Positions 53,183 to 60,962 of a DNA stretch of 60,962 bases are shown one piece after another (position 1 is the first letter of the stretch; the number at the start of each line of letters is the position of its first letter). Origin of the DNA: an uncultured Pelagibacteraceae bacterium (GTDB taxonomy: Bacteria; Pseudomonadota; Alphaproteobacteria; Pelagibacterales; Pelagibacteraceae); contig CACHUY010000005.1 of NCBI GenBank assembly GCA_902583295.1, positions 1 to 60,962 on the forward strand, written 5' to 3'. The notes beneath the pieces are model-generated. The model was not told where the DNA came from and ran no database searches. It worked only from the letters and a program-made list of their open reading frames with translations. The position numbers and the translations under genes are program-made.

Positions 53183-54234
53183 TAATTTTTTTCCACAGAT
53201 GTTAATTCATATAATCGACTGATAGTTCGTTTAAATGGGTTTTCTAATAATCGTGATGAAGTAAATTGATCTATATTTTGCTCAGCAGTAACTGCTAAAG
53301 GAATATTTTTGTCATATATGACATCTATTAAAGTTATAAATCGTTGTTGTTGATTAGAATTAATATCATTAAATTGTGGAATATTATCAAGAGTAACAAA
53401 TTTGCAATTTTTAATTATCTCCAAATAATCTTCAGCACCAAGGTTTCGATTACATAGATCATCAAAATTAAATCTAGCTATTCCTTCATAAAAATGTTCT
53501 ATTTTAAAATCTCTTCCCTTTACGCTAATTATTTTTGATAAATGATTTTTATCTTTTGTGATAGTTCTAAAAAATTTATTTATTTTAAAATTAGTCTCTT
53601 GATTGAGAGGATAAAAATATCTTTGCTTTTGATTTTCATTTGATTTTCTATAATCGTCTTCTATTTTAAGCTCAAGTTCAACAGAATATTTCTCCATAAT
53701 TTTTATAAAAGGTTTAAACTGATCTCTTTGAAGTCCATCTTTATAAAGTTCAGAAATTTTTGTATTAGACGTTAAAATAATTTTAATATTTTCTTTAAAT
53801 ATTTGCTCAAATAATTTTCCTAAAATCATCGCATCAACAATATTGGTTACTTGAAACTCATCAAAATAAATTAATTTAGTTTTAAATTTTAAATCTTTTA
53901 CAAATTGGTTGATTATATTTTCTTCATTATTTTCCTTTCTTTCATGTGCAAAATCATGAAATCTCAGCATAAACTCATTGAAGTGCTGTCTTAATTTTTT
54001 TTCTTCTACTAAATCAAAAAAAAAATTTAAGATCATTGTTTTTCCAACACCAACTCCTCCATGTAAATAAAAAGCTAGTCTTGAATTATTTTTTGAAAAA
54101 AATTTATTTAAAATTGATTTATTAAAGTTTAATTTATAATAACTTTTTAATTCATCAATAACAGTTAATTGAGAATAATTAATTTCTAAATTATTTTTTT
54201 TACAAAAATTTTGGAAAAGATTGTCTAAATTCAT
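53182..54234 (-). CDS. zapE: ZapE/AFG1-family ATPase
   Basis: This 350-residue AAA+ protein has Walker A in FYLHGGVGVGKTMIL, an HFNEFMLRFHDFAHE segment, Walker B as LIYFDEFQVTNIVDAMIL and IILTSNTKISELYKDGLQR. That is the AFG1/ZapE pattern: an ATPase linked to FtsZ ring disassembly and membrane protein turnover. The gene overlaps the cupin-like gene start by 4 bases. Confidence 0.92.
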   Translation of the reverse strand: MNLDNLFQNFCKKNNLEINYSQLTVIDELKSYYKLNFNKSILNKFFSKNNSRLAFYLHGGVGVGKTMILNFFFDLVEEKKLRQHFNEFMLRFHDFAHERKENNEENIINQFVKDLKFKTKLIYFDEFQVTNIVDAMILGKLFEQIFKENIKIILTSNTKISELYKDGLQRDQFKPFIKIMEKYSVELELKIEDDYRKSNENQKQRYFYPLNQETNFKINKFFRTITKDKNHLSKIISVKGRDFKIEHFYEGIARFNFDDLCNRNLGAEDYLEIIKNCKFVTLDNIPQFNDINSNQQQRFITLIDVIYDKNIPLAVTAEQNIDQFTSSRLLENPFKRTISRLYELTSVEKN

Positions 54235-54665
54235 TTTTTAGTTTTAAAGTCAATACCATATTCTGATCTTGGTCCTTTACGTAATCCAAATGGACCAGAA
54301 ATAAATATAGTTAATGGTCTTGTTCCTGGCTTAAGGTCCACTCTATGCAAATTATTTGCTGATCTAAAGCCAATATAACCAGGTGGTCTCCAGAATTTTC
54401 CTGTACTTAAAGTCTCCCAATAACCATCTCTTAAAACTATTGTTATATAAGGAAAAGTGTGATTATGCACACCTTCACCATGATCATCAGCCAGCATCTC
54501 ATGTATTAATATATTGAATGGAAACCACTTTGGTCGATGTCGAATTAAAACATAATACCGATTCATCCAAGGCTTGGCTTCATCAAATTTAGGATGAGAA
54601 GGACCCCTGTCTAATACAACTTTTTTTCTACCGATCTTCTCTAAAAATTTTAAGATCATATTCAA
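54231..54665 (-). CDS. Cupin-like protein of unknown function
   Basis: The 144 residues include FNILIHEMLADDHGEGVHNH, a loop with Asp/His metal-ligand-like residues, then FPYITIVLRDGYWET and YIGFRSANNLHRVDL. This spacing is cupin-like and could bind a metal, but no substrate is known. It overlaps the zapE and bamB-like genes by 4 bases each, so it is part of a tight operon. Confidence 0.6.
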   Translation of the reverse strand: MNMILKFLEKIGRKKVVLDRGPSHPKFDEAKPWMNRYYVLIRHRPKWFPFNILIHEMLADDHGEGVHNHTFPYITIVLRDGYWETLSTGKFWRPPGYIGFRSANNLHRVDLKPGTRPLTIFISGPFGLRKGPRSEYGIDFKTKK

Positions 54666-55960
54666 TTATAGCGGACAATAGATCCATTTCTTATTAAAAA
54701 TAAATTATTATTATATATAAATGGCTTTGAAACAAGATTAGAAGAAACTTTTTCTGTTTTAATAATACTAGCATTTTGTAAATCAACTACAATCAGTTTG
54801 CCATCTGAATTAGTTAGATATAAATTTTTATTACCTATCACAAATCCTATTGGGTAAATATTTTTTCTTTTTTTTTGTTTGTAAATTTTAAAAAGATCAG
54901 TCACTCTGATTATATTTCCTTTATTCTTTTCTATTGCATACAAATAGCCTTCATTAGAAACTGTGAATATTAAATTTCCGGTTATCACAGGTGTAATATT
55001 AGATTTAATATCACTTATCCAGTTTGTAGTACCTGTTTTTACATCAATTGAATAAAACTCATTTTTGTTATTTGACATAAAAATAGAGTTACCATCTGAA
55101 ACTAATTGTGAAGTTTTAAAATTATAAGTTTCATTTATAATACTGCTACTTTGCGTCGGTAATTGCCAAATAATCAGACCACTCTTAATATCAACTGCAG
55201 TTATATCACCAATAGAATTACTAAATACCACCATATCACCAATTATAATTAATGAATATTTAGAATTTGATATTGTAAAAGAGTCTTCTGTTTGTAGGTT
55301 CCAACATTCCGACCCATCCTCTATTTTATAACATCTGAGGGTATTTTTATAATCTATAACAAAAAATTTATTTTTATGTTTTTTAATTTCTGAATTAAAA
55401 GGATAGGTATTATTTTTAGACCAATTTAGCTCACCAGTATTACTGTTTATAGAATAGTATTTCGCTATGCTATCACTAATCAAAATACTTTCTTCGTGTG
55501 AAATGAAATTTAATTTTGGATATAATTTTTTCTCACCTTTGGTATAATAATTTTTTTTCCATATAACTTTTTGGTTTTTATCATATTTTATAATTGAACC
55601 TTTTTTATCAAAAAATACAATATCATTTCCAAGAAATAGTGGTTTGAAATTTATTTGATTTAATTCCTCTAGCTTAGAAAATTTATAACTTCCAATTTTG
55701 TAAAGTTCTCCTTTGTAACTTTGCGAGCCAAAATTATTTTGATAATCGACAAATTTATTATTTGTTACAATATTTGAAAGATCTATTTTTAAAAGTTGAT
55801 TAAATTCTTGAACTTCTATATTTTTTTCTTCAAATACTTTTTTTAACTTTGATTGAGTTGATAAATCTTTATCTTTATCTTTCCATATTCTTGAATTTTC
55901 GTTTAATGAACAATTGTTTATGAAAATAAGTGCTATTAATAAGATAACTGATCTATTCAC
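54662..55960 (-). CDS. bamB: BamB-like PQQ-repeat beta-propeller lipoprotein
   Basis: The 432 residues start with a lipoprotein-like signal (LIALIFINNCS) and then form repeated beta-propeller blades with W/G motifs (GELNWSKN, SGLIIWQLPTQ, TGTTNWISDI), as in BamB. BamB assists outer-membrane protein insertion by the BAM complex. The lipobox is irregular, with Asn before Cys. The gene overlaps the YfgM-like gene, the order seen in E. coli. Confidence 0.8.
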   Translation of the reverse strand: MNRSVILLIALIFINNCSLNENSRIWKDKDKDLSTQSKLKKVFEEKNIEVQEFNQLLKIDLSNIVTNNKFVDYQNNFGSQSYKGELYKIGSYKFSKLEELNQINFKPLFLGNDIVFFDKKGSIIKYDKNQKVIWKKNYYTKGEKKLYPKLNFISHEESILISDSIAKYYSINSNTGELNWSKNNTYPFNSEIKKHKNKFFVIDYKNTLRCYKIEDGSECWNLQTEDSFTISNSKYSLIIIGDMVVFSNSIGDITAVDIKSGLIIWQLPTQSSSIINETYNFKTSQLVSDGNSIFMSNNKNEFYSIDVKTGTTNWISDIKSNITPVITGNLIFTVSNEGYLYAIEKNKGNIIRVTDLFKIYKQKKRKNIYPIGFVIGNKNLYLTNSDGKLIVVDLQNASIIKTEKVSSNLVSKPFIYNNNLFLIRNGSIVRYN

Positions 55961-56597
55961 TCAAATCTCTATTCAATCTTTTGTCTGCTTGTAACCTTAT
56001 ATCTGGATTAGGGTTTTCTAAACCGATTATTTGATTGAAAAACTCTTTTGCCTTCTGATTTTGATCCTTAGCATAAAAATACTCAGCCATTAGGTATAAA
56101 GCATGTGATTTCCAAACACTTTTTGAGTTAATTAATGGATTTAGTAAATTTAACAGATCACCCTCTGATGATTGATCGGCATTAAAAAGAGCTTTTTTGT
56201 AAATGACTAAATTTTTGATTTCATCATCTAAAGATGTTTGGGTAATCAAAATATCAAATAACTCATTTATCTGTTTTTGATCTGAAATAAGTTCATTATC
56301 AATTATAAAATAAAGTGACAAAGGAGAATAAGTGGGATCCTTTTCATTTATTATTTCAATAAGATTAGTGGTAGTTTTTTCTTTATTATTTTCTGAATAT
56401 TCAATTGTTAATAAATTAAAAGTATCTGAAACTTGTTGCTTTTTATTTATTTGATATTTATCAAAACTATAAACACCAACAATTCCTACCAACAAAATTA
56501 TAATTCCAAAAATTAATTTATTTTTATTATTTATAAAAAAATTTTTAATTTTCTCATTTCTAGTTTTCGTATTTATAATTGATACGTCTTCATCCAT
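55953..56597 (-). CDS. YfgM-like TPR protein
   Basis: The 214 residues have one membrane helix at about 31-48 (LIFGIIILLVGIVGVYSF) after a charged N-terminus and a TPR-like helical domain (FNLLTIEYSENNKEKTTTNL, ALYLMAEYFYAKDQNQKAKEFF), the TPR_21 pattern of YfgM, an ancillary protein of the Sec translocon. Its stop overlaps the bamB-like gene start by 8 bases. Confidence 0.75.
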   Translation of the reverse strand: MDEDVSIINTKTRNEKIKNFFINNKNKLIFGIIILLVGIVGVYSFDKYQINKKQQVSDTFNLLTIEYSENNKEKTTTNLIEIINEKDPTYSPLSLYFIIDNELISDQKQINELFDILITQTSLDDEIKNLVIYKKALFNADQSSEGDLLNLLNPLINSKSVWKSHALYLMAEYFYAKDQNQKAKEFFNQIIGLENPNPDIRLQADKRLNRDLSE

Positions 56598-56599
56598 AA

Positions 56600-59269
56600 T
56601 TAAATCATGTTTCTTAACACATATTGTAATATTCCACCATTTTTATAATACTCAAGCTCATTTTTAGTATCTATTCTACACAAAGTTTTAACTTTCTTCA
56701 TTTCTCCAGATGCATATTTAATTTCTACCATTACTTCATCAGATGGATTAATTCCTTTTTCAATATCAATAATACTTATTAATTCTGAACCTATTAAATT
56801 TAGATTTTTTCTATTAACTTCATTTATAAATTGTAAGGGTAAAACACCCATTCCAATTAAATTAGATCTATGAATTCTCTCAAAACTTTCAGCTAATACT
56901 GCTTTAACTCCTAATAATTTTGTTCCTTTGGCAGCCCAATCTCTTGAGGAACCAGTTCCATATTCTTTACCACCTATTACTATTAAATCAGTACCTCTCT
57001 TTTTATATTCCTCTACCGCATCATAAACAGATAAAACTTTTCCTTCAGGATATAATTTTGTAAACCCACCTTCAGTTCCTGGAGCCATTTCATTTCTTAT
57101 TCTGATATTAGCGAAAGTTCCTCTCATCATTACTTCATGGTTTCCTCTTCTTGATCCATATGAATTATAATCTTTTGGTAAAATCTGATGCTTCATGAAG
57201 TACTCACCTGTTGGGCTATCTTTTTGAATGCTTCCTGCTGGAGAAATATGATCTGTTGTAACCATATCACCTAATATCAACAAAGGTCTTGCATCTTTTA
57301 TTTCTTTAAATCCCTCTGGCTCATCTGGCAAAGAGTCAAAAAATGGTGGTTTTTTTACATACGTTGAGCCTTTGTCCCAATTGTAAATACTGCTGTGATC
57401 AGTTTTAATTTTTTGCCACTGACTTGGTCCTTCAGAAACATTTGAATATCTATTAATAAACATCTCTGCGTTTAAAGATTGTTTTAAAGTATTTTCAATT
57501 TCATCATTTGAAGGCCATATGTCTTTTAAATAAATGTCGTTGCCATCTTTACCTTTTCCTAACGAATCTTTGTATAAATCAAATTCCATATGACCAGCTA
57601 AGGCATAGGCAACAACTAAAGGCGGTGATGCTAAATAATTACCTTTGATATGTGGAGAAATTCTTCCTTCAAAGTTTCTATTACCCGACAAAACTGAGAC
57701 TGCATAAATATTTTCTTTTTGAATAGCCTGAACAATATTATCTGGTAATGGACCTGAATTACCAATGCAAGTAGTGCATCCATAACCTACTAAATTAAAG
57801 CCCAATTTATCAAGATAAGTATTTAGTCCAGCTTTAGCCAAGTAATCTGTAACGACCTGCGACCCTGGCGCTAATGAAGTTTTAACCCATGGCTTAACCT
57901 CCAATCCAAACTCAACTGCTTTTTTAGCTAATAAACCTGCTCCAATTAAAACATTTGGGTTTGAAGTATTTGTACAAGAAGTTATTGCTGCAATAAGTAT
58001 AGATCCATCTTTTATTTCAAAATCAGAATTTAAAACCTTTGCAACTGATTTTTCTTTTTTACTGGTTGCTTCCTCTAATACTTTTTTAAATGATGTTGGC
58101 GCATCTGTTAATAAAACTTTATCTTGAGGTCTTTTAGGTCCTGAGATAGTTGGTACAATTGAAGACATATCCAAAGTAAGTGTATCTGTAAAAACAATAT
58201 CATTACTTGCCCATAGTCCCTGTTCTTTTGCATACTTCTCGACAATATCCACTGTGTGCTGATCTCTTCCTGAAAATTTTAAGTATTTTAAAGTCTCATC
58301 ATCTATAGGGAAAAAACCACAAGTTGCTCCATATTCAGGAGCCATATTTGCTATAGTTGCTCTATCAGCAAGAGTTAAGTTTTTTAAACCTTCGCCGTAA
58401 AATTCAACAAATTTTCCAACAACCCCTTTGTCTCTTAACATCTTAACAACTGTTAAAACTAGGTCTGTTGCAGTAGTTCCTTCAGGCATTTTATTTTTAA
58501 TTTCAAAACCTATTACTTCTGGAATTAACATTGATATAGGTTGGCCTAGCATTCCAGCTTCTGCTTCAATACCACCAACGCCCCAACCTAAAACTGATAA
58601 TCCGTTCACCATGGTTGTATGACTATCTGTACCAACTAAAGTGTCAGGAAAAAGATAATTTTCACCTTTAAATGCCTCTGACCAAACTACTTTAGATAAG
58701 TATTCTAAGTTTACTTGGTGACAAATACCAGTTCCAGGAGGTACTATTCTAAAGTTATTAAAAGCTTGTTGTCCCCACTTTAAAAAAGAATACCTTTCTG
58801 CATTTCTTTCAAATTCGATATCAACATTTTTCTCAAAAGAGTCTGCTTTGGCAGACTGATCAACTTGAACTGAGTGATCAATTACAAGGTCAACTGAAGA
58901 TAATGGATTAATTGTGTTGGGATCTTTATTTTTATTTTTAACTGCTTCTCTCATTGCAGCTAAGTCTGCAACTGCTGGAATTCCAGTGTAATCCTGAAGT
59001 AAAACTCTTGCAGGTCGATAAGCAATTTCTGTATTTGATTTTTTTGTCTTTAACCAATTTTTAATAGAATCTATTTGATTTTTGTTTACTGATAAATCAT
59101 CCTCATATCTTAGTAGGTTCTCCAAGAGAACTTTTAAAGATTTCGGAAGTTTTGATATACCCTCAAGGCCGTTTTTTTCAGCCTCCATTAAAGAATAAAA
59201 TTGGTAATCTTTGTTATTTATTGAAATTTTTTTAAGAGAATTATATGAATTTTTGTTTCCTGGGGTCAT
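56600..59269 (-). CDS. acnA: Aconitate hydratase
   Basis: The 889 residues are the AcnA/IRP type. Visible are GVGGIEAEAGMLGQP, AAITSCTNTSNPNVLIGAGL (first cluster Cys), GYGCTTCIGNSGPLPDNI (remaining two cluster Cys), VLSGNRNFEGRI and GSSRDWAAKGTKLLGVKAVLAESFERIHRSNLIGMG (swivel domain, read here in parts). The enzyme isomerises citrate and isocitrate through a 4Fe-4S centre in the TCA cycle. The start codon is ATG at 59269, one base from the LysE gene stop. Confidence 0.97.
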   Translation of the reverse strand: MTPGNKNSYNSLKKISINNKDYQFYSLMEAEKNGLEGISKLPKSLKVLLENLLRYEDDLSVNKNQIDSIKNWLKTKKSNTEIAYRPARVLLQDYTGIPAVADLAAMREAVKNKNKDPNTINPLSSVDLVIDHSVQVDQSAKADSFEKNVDIEFERNAERYSFLKWGQQAFNNFRIVPPGTGICHQVNLEYLSKVVWSEAFKGENYLFPDTLVGTDSHTTMVNGLSVLGWGVGGIEAEAGMLGQPISMLIPEVIGFEIKNKMPEGTTATDLVLTVVKMLRDKGVVGKFVEFYGEGLKNLTLADRATIANMAPEYGATCGFFPIDDETLKYLKFSGRDQHTVDIVEKYAKEQGLWASNDIVFTDTLTLDMSSIVPTISGPKRPQDKVLLTDAPTSFKKVLEEATSKKEKSVAKVLNSDFEIKDGSILIAAITSCTNTSNPNVLIGAGLLAKKAVEFGLEVKPWVKTSLAPGSQVVTDYLAKAGLNTYLDKLGFNLVGYGCTTCIGNSGPLPDNIVQAIQKENIYAVSVLSGNRNFEGRISPHIKGNYLASPPLVVAYALAGHMEFDLYKDSLGKGKDGNDIYLKDIWPSNDEIENTLKQSLNAEMFINRYSNVSEGPSQWQKIKTDHSSIYNWDKGSTYVKKPPFFDSLPDEPEGFKEIKDARPLLILGDMVTTDHISPAGSIQKDSPTGEYFMKHQILPKDYNSYGSRRGNHEVMMRGTFANIRIRNEMAPGTEGGFTKLYPEGKVLSVYDAVEEYKKRGTDLIVIGGKEYGTGSSRDWAAKGTKLLGVKAVLAESFERIHRSNLIGMGVLPLQFINEVNRKNLNLIGSELISIIDIEKGINPSDEVMVEIKYASGEMKKVKTLCRIDTKNELEYYKNGGILQYVLRNMI

Positions 59270-59270
59270 G

Positions 59271-59864
59271 TTATAAATAAAAAGTTATTATGCTTATTAA
59301 AAGAAGCAGTGACATAACATAATTAAAATAATTAATATATTTCTGATTTGTCGCAAATTTCCTTATAAATTTACCCATAAATGTCCAAAGAGTAATACTG
59401 GTTACTGAAACGATCAAAGCTAAAATAATAATTTGAGTCGTAAAATTTACAAAATTTTCACCAGGATCTAAATAGGTAGAAACAACGATAATTGATGCAA
59501 TTACCCCCTTTGGATTTAAAAATTGAAAAACAAAAGTGTTTATAAATTTCACAGGATTTTTGTCTTTATTTTCTAGATTGGTAGATTTTGAAAATGAAAT
59601 TTTATAAGCCAAATAAATTAAAAATAGCGTTCCTAAATATTTTAATATTTCTTGAATTAATGGATACAGTTTAAATATGTTGATTAACCCTAATGCAACG
59701 CACAACAAAAGAAAAGGGAAACCCAAAGTAACACCGATTATAAGAGGAATAGTTCTTTTTATTCCAAAATTAAATCCAGAGTAAAATGCTATAAAATTAT
59801 TTGGTCCAGGAGTAAATGCAGCTACAATTCCAAATAGAGTGATGGATAGAATTTCTGGATGCAT
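59271..59864 (-). CDS. LysE-family exporter
   Basis: This 197-residue protein has about six membrane helices with the RhtB/LysE N-terminal pattern: FGIVAAFTPGPNNFIAFYSG and FGIKRTIPLIIGVTLGFPF. FVFQFLNPKGVIASIIVVSTY is the second typical block. Such proteins export amino acids. It lies between acnA and csaA on the same strand with 1- and 3-base gaps. Confidence 0.88.
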   Translation of the reverse strand: MHPEILSITLFGIVAAFTPGPNNFIAFYSGFNFGIKRTIPLIIGVTLGFPFLLLCVALGLINIFKLYPLIQEILKYLGTLFLIYLAYKISFSKSTNLENKDKNPVKFINTFVFQFLNPKGVIASIIVVSTYLDPGENFVNFTTQIIILALIVSVTSITLWTFMGKFIRKFATNQKYINYFNYVMSLLLLISIITFYL

Positions 59865-59867
59865 TTT

Positions 59868-60209
59868 CTATGCTATAGGAAGTCCATTCTCAGATTTTTG
59901 AGATGGGTGGACTAATATTACTTTTCCTTCTTTATCGATTGATCCAAGAATTAGTACTTGAGAGACTACTCCAGCAATATTTTTTTCAGGAAAATTACAA
60001 ATTCCAATAACTTGTTTTCCTTTTAAATTTTCCTCATTATAATAATGAGTTATCTGAGCTGAAGATTGTTTAATTCCAATCTCATCACCAAAGTCAACCT
60101 TAACAACTAATGATGGTTTTCTTGCTTTTTCATTTTTTTGAACTGAAATTACTGTTCCAACTCTAATATCAATTTTATCAAAAGTATCGTAGGTTATTTG
60201 TTCTTTCAT
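59868..60209 (-). CDS. csaA: CsaA-like tRNA-binding-domain protein
   Basis: The 113 residues are a single OB-fold tRNA-binding domain: DKIDIRVGTVISVQ, KPSLVVKVDFG, IKQSSAQITHYY, QVIGICNFPEKNIAG and VLILGSIDKEGKVILVHP. This equals CsaA, a chaperone-like protein with tRNA-binding fold. It is divergent from argE across about 27 bases. Confidence 0.92.
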   Translation of the reverse strand: MKEQITYDTFDKIDIRVGTVISVQKNEKARKPSLVVKVDFGDEIGIKQSSAQITHYYNEENLKGKQVIGICNFPEKNIAGVVSQVLILGSIDKEGKVILVHPSQKSENGLPIA

Positions 60210-60236
60210 ATAATTAATATATAATGAAATCTAAAT

Positions 60237-60962
60237 ATGAGTACAGAAAATAATTTAAATGTTTTATTTGATAACTCAGTAAAGATTTTAACTGACTTAA
60301 TAGCCTTTAAAACAATTTCAGGAGAAGACAATAATTCTCTAATTGATTACTGTGATAATATATTAAAAAAACTTGGTGCCACTTCTTTTAGAACTTTTGA
60401 TGAAGATAAAAAAAGAGTTAATTTATTTGCAACAATAAAATCTAAAAAAACTAGTAATAAAAAACCTATAATTTTATCTGGTCATACAGATGTTGTACCT
60501 GTGTCTAAAGGTTGGTCAACAGATCCGTTTAAGGCAACAATAAAAGGAGACAAACTTTATGGGAGAGGGTCATGTGACATGAAAGGGTTTATTGCGTGCA
60601 CATTAGCTTTTGCACCAATTTATTCAAAAGCTAACCTTGATAGAGATATTCATTTTTCTTTCACTTTTGATGAAGAAACTGCATGCCAAGGAGCACCCAT
60701 TCTCATAAAGGAATTAAAAAAAAGAGAAATTAAAGATGGAATTTGCATTGTTGGTGAGCCTACAAATATGAAAATTATTGATGCTCACAAAGGATGTTAC
60801 GAATACACCACTTATTTTAAAGGTTTAGCAGGTCATAGTTCAACTCCACATAAAGGTGTAAGTGCTGTTGAATATGCTTCAAGATACGTAAATAAATTAA
60901 TTGAATTAAGGAGTAAACTTAAAGATAGAGCCCCAAAAGACACCATATTTGATCCTCCTCAT
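60237..60962 (+). CDS. argE: Acetylornithine deacetylase (partial, 3' end outside window)
   Basis: The frame starts at the ATG at 60237 and is open to the right edge (242 residues). M20-family zinc ligands are visible: SGHTDVVP (His83, Asp85), YGRGSCDMKGF (Asp114) and TFDEETACQGA (Glu146, Glu147). HKGCYEYTTYFKGLAGHSS is the dimerisation-domain start typical of ArgE. It deacetylates N-acetylornithine for arginine synthesis. DapE or other M20 amidases are the alternatives. Confidence 0.85.
   Translation, partial: MSTENNLNVLFDNSVKILTDLIAFKTISGEDNNSLIDYCDNILKKLGATSFRTFDEDKKRVNLFATIKSKKTSNKKPIILSGHTDVVPVSKGWSTDPFKATIKGDKLYGRGSCDMKGFIACTLAFAPIYSKANLDRDIHFSFTFDEETACQGAPILIKELKKREIKDGICIVGEPTNMKIIDAHKGCYEYTTYFKGLAGHSSTPHKGVSAVEYASRYVNKLIELRSKLKDRAPKDTIFDPPH

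Noticed and set aside
1..60962. Looked for insertion sequences, tRNA-flanked islands, phage genes and CRISPR repeats.
   Set aside because: No transposase, integrase, direct-repeat array or tRNA was seen; the accessory genes appear to be part of normal SAR11 gene content.

Overview
This window is about 30% GC, densely coded and almost free of spacers, with many 1-, 4- and 8-nt gene overlaps. It carries methylated-amine and one-carbon genes in the style of Pelagibacterales (SAR11, Candidatus Pelagibacter). I see no mobile element, phage module, CRISPR array, tRNA or rRNA. No stretch over 300 bases lacks a gene. All functional calls come from reading motifs and from family knowledge; no database search was run.

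Layout. (1) 1-9.7 kb, minus strand: electron-transfer flavoprotein beta subunit (cut by the window edge), dimethylglycine dehydrogenase, a DUF4864 protein, a flavodoxin-fold reductase, a BT1/MFS carrier, a CoA-binding protein, a crotonase-like protein, a nucleotidyltransferase/kinase/methyltransferase trio and a Rieske oxygenase. (2) 9.8-12.6 kb, plus: a MetF-like/GcvT-like pair, a 36-aa membrane protein and a Yip1-family protein. (3) 12.6-16 kb, minus: an uncharacterised operon of a small two-CxxC protein, a DUF3726 protein, a 553-aa unknown and a degenerate M19 peptidase. (4) 16-21 kb: purEK, GNAT, cspA, a racemase-family gene, unknowns and an EamA carrier. (5) 21-26 kb, minus: heterotetrameric sarcosine oxidase or N-methylglutamate dehydrogenase. 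(6) 26-40 kb: fhs, a GATase, Fe-ADH, tmm, gpsA, a TMAO-type ABC transporter (tmoV, tmoW, tmoX) with two unknown genes inside it, tdm and a winged-helix regulator. (7) 40-50 kb, plus: a DAO-family oxidoreductase, a glutamine-synthetase homologue, mgsABC, an unknown, amt, small membrane proteins and gmaS. (8) 50-61 kb: DAP ammonia-lyase, photolyase, yjbQ, zapE, a cupin, bamB/yfgM-like genes, acnA, a LysE carrier, csaA and argE (cut by the window edge).

How the genes fit together. Tmm makes TMAO from trimethylamine, TmoXWV would import TMAO, and Tdm splits it to dimethylamine and formaldehyde. GmaS, MgsABC and an N-methylglutamate dehydrogenase would take monomethylamine to glutamate plus a C1 unit. 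Dimethylglycine dehydrogenase and sarcosine oxidase strip further N-methyl groups. The C1 units meet on tetrahydrofolate, through the GcvT domains of four proteins, the MetF-like protein and Fhs. Amt and the glutamine-synthetase/glutamate-synthase relatives recover the nitrogen. No dimethylamine monooxygenase was recognised here, so that step is either elsewhere or different.

The least explained parts are the DUF3726/M19-like operon, the MORN and membrane-protein pair inside the TMAO transporter operon, the second glutamine-synthetase homologue with its own flavin oxidoreductase beside mgsABC, and the small membrane protein that sits where glnK would be expected next to amt.
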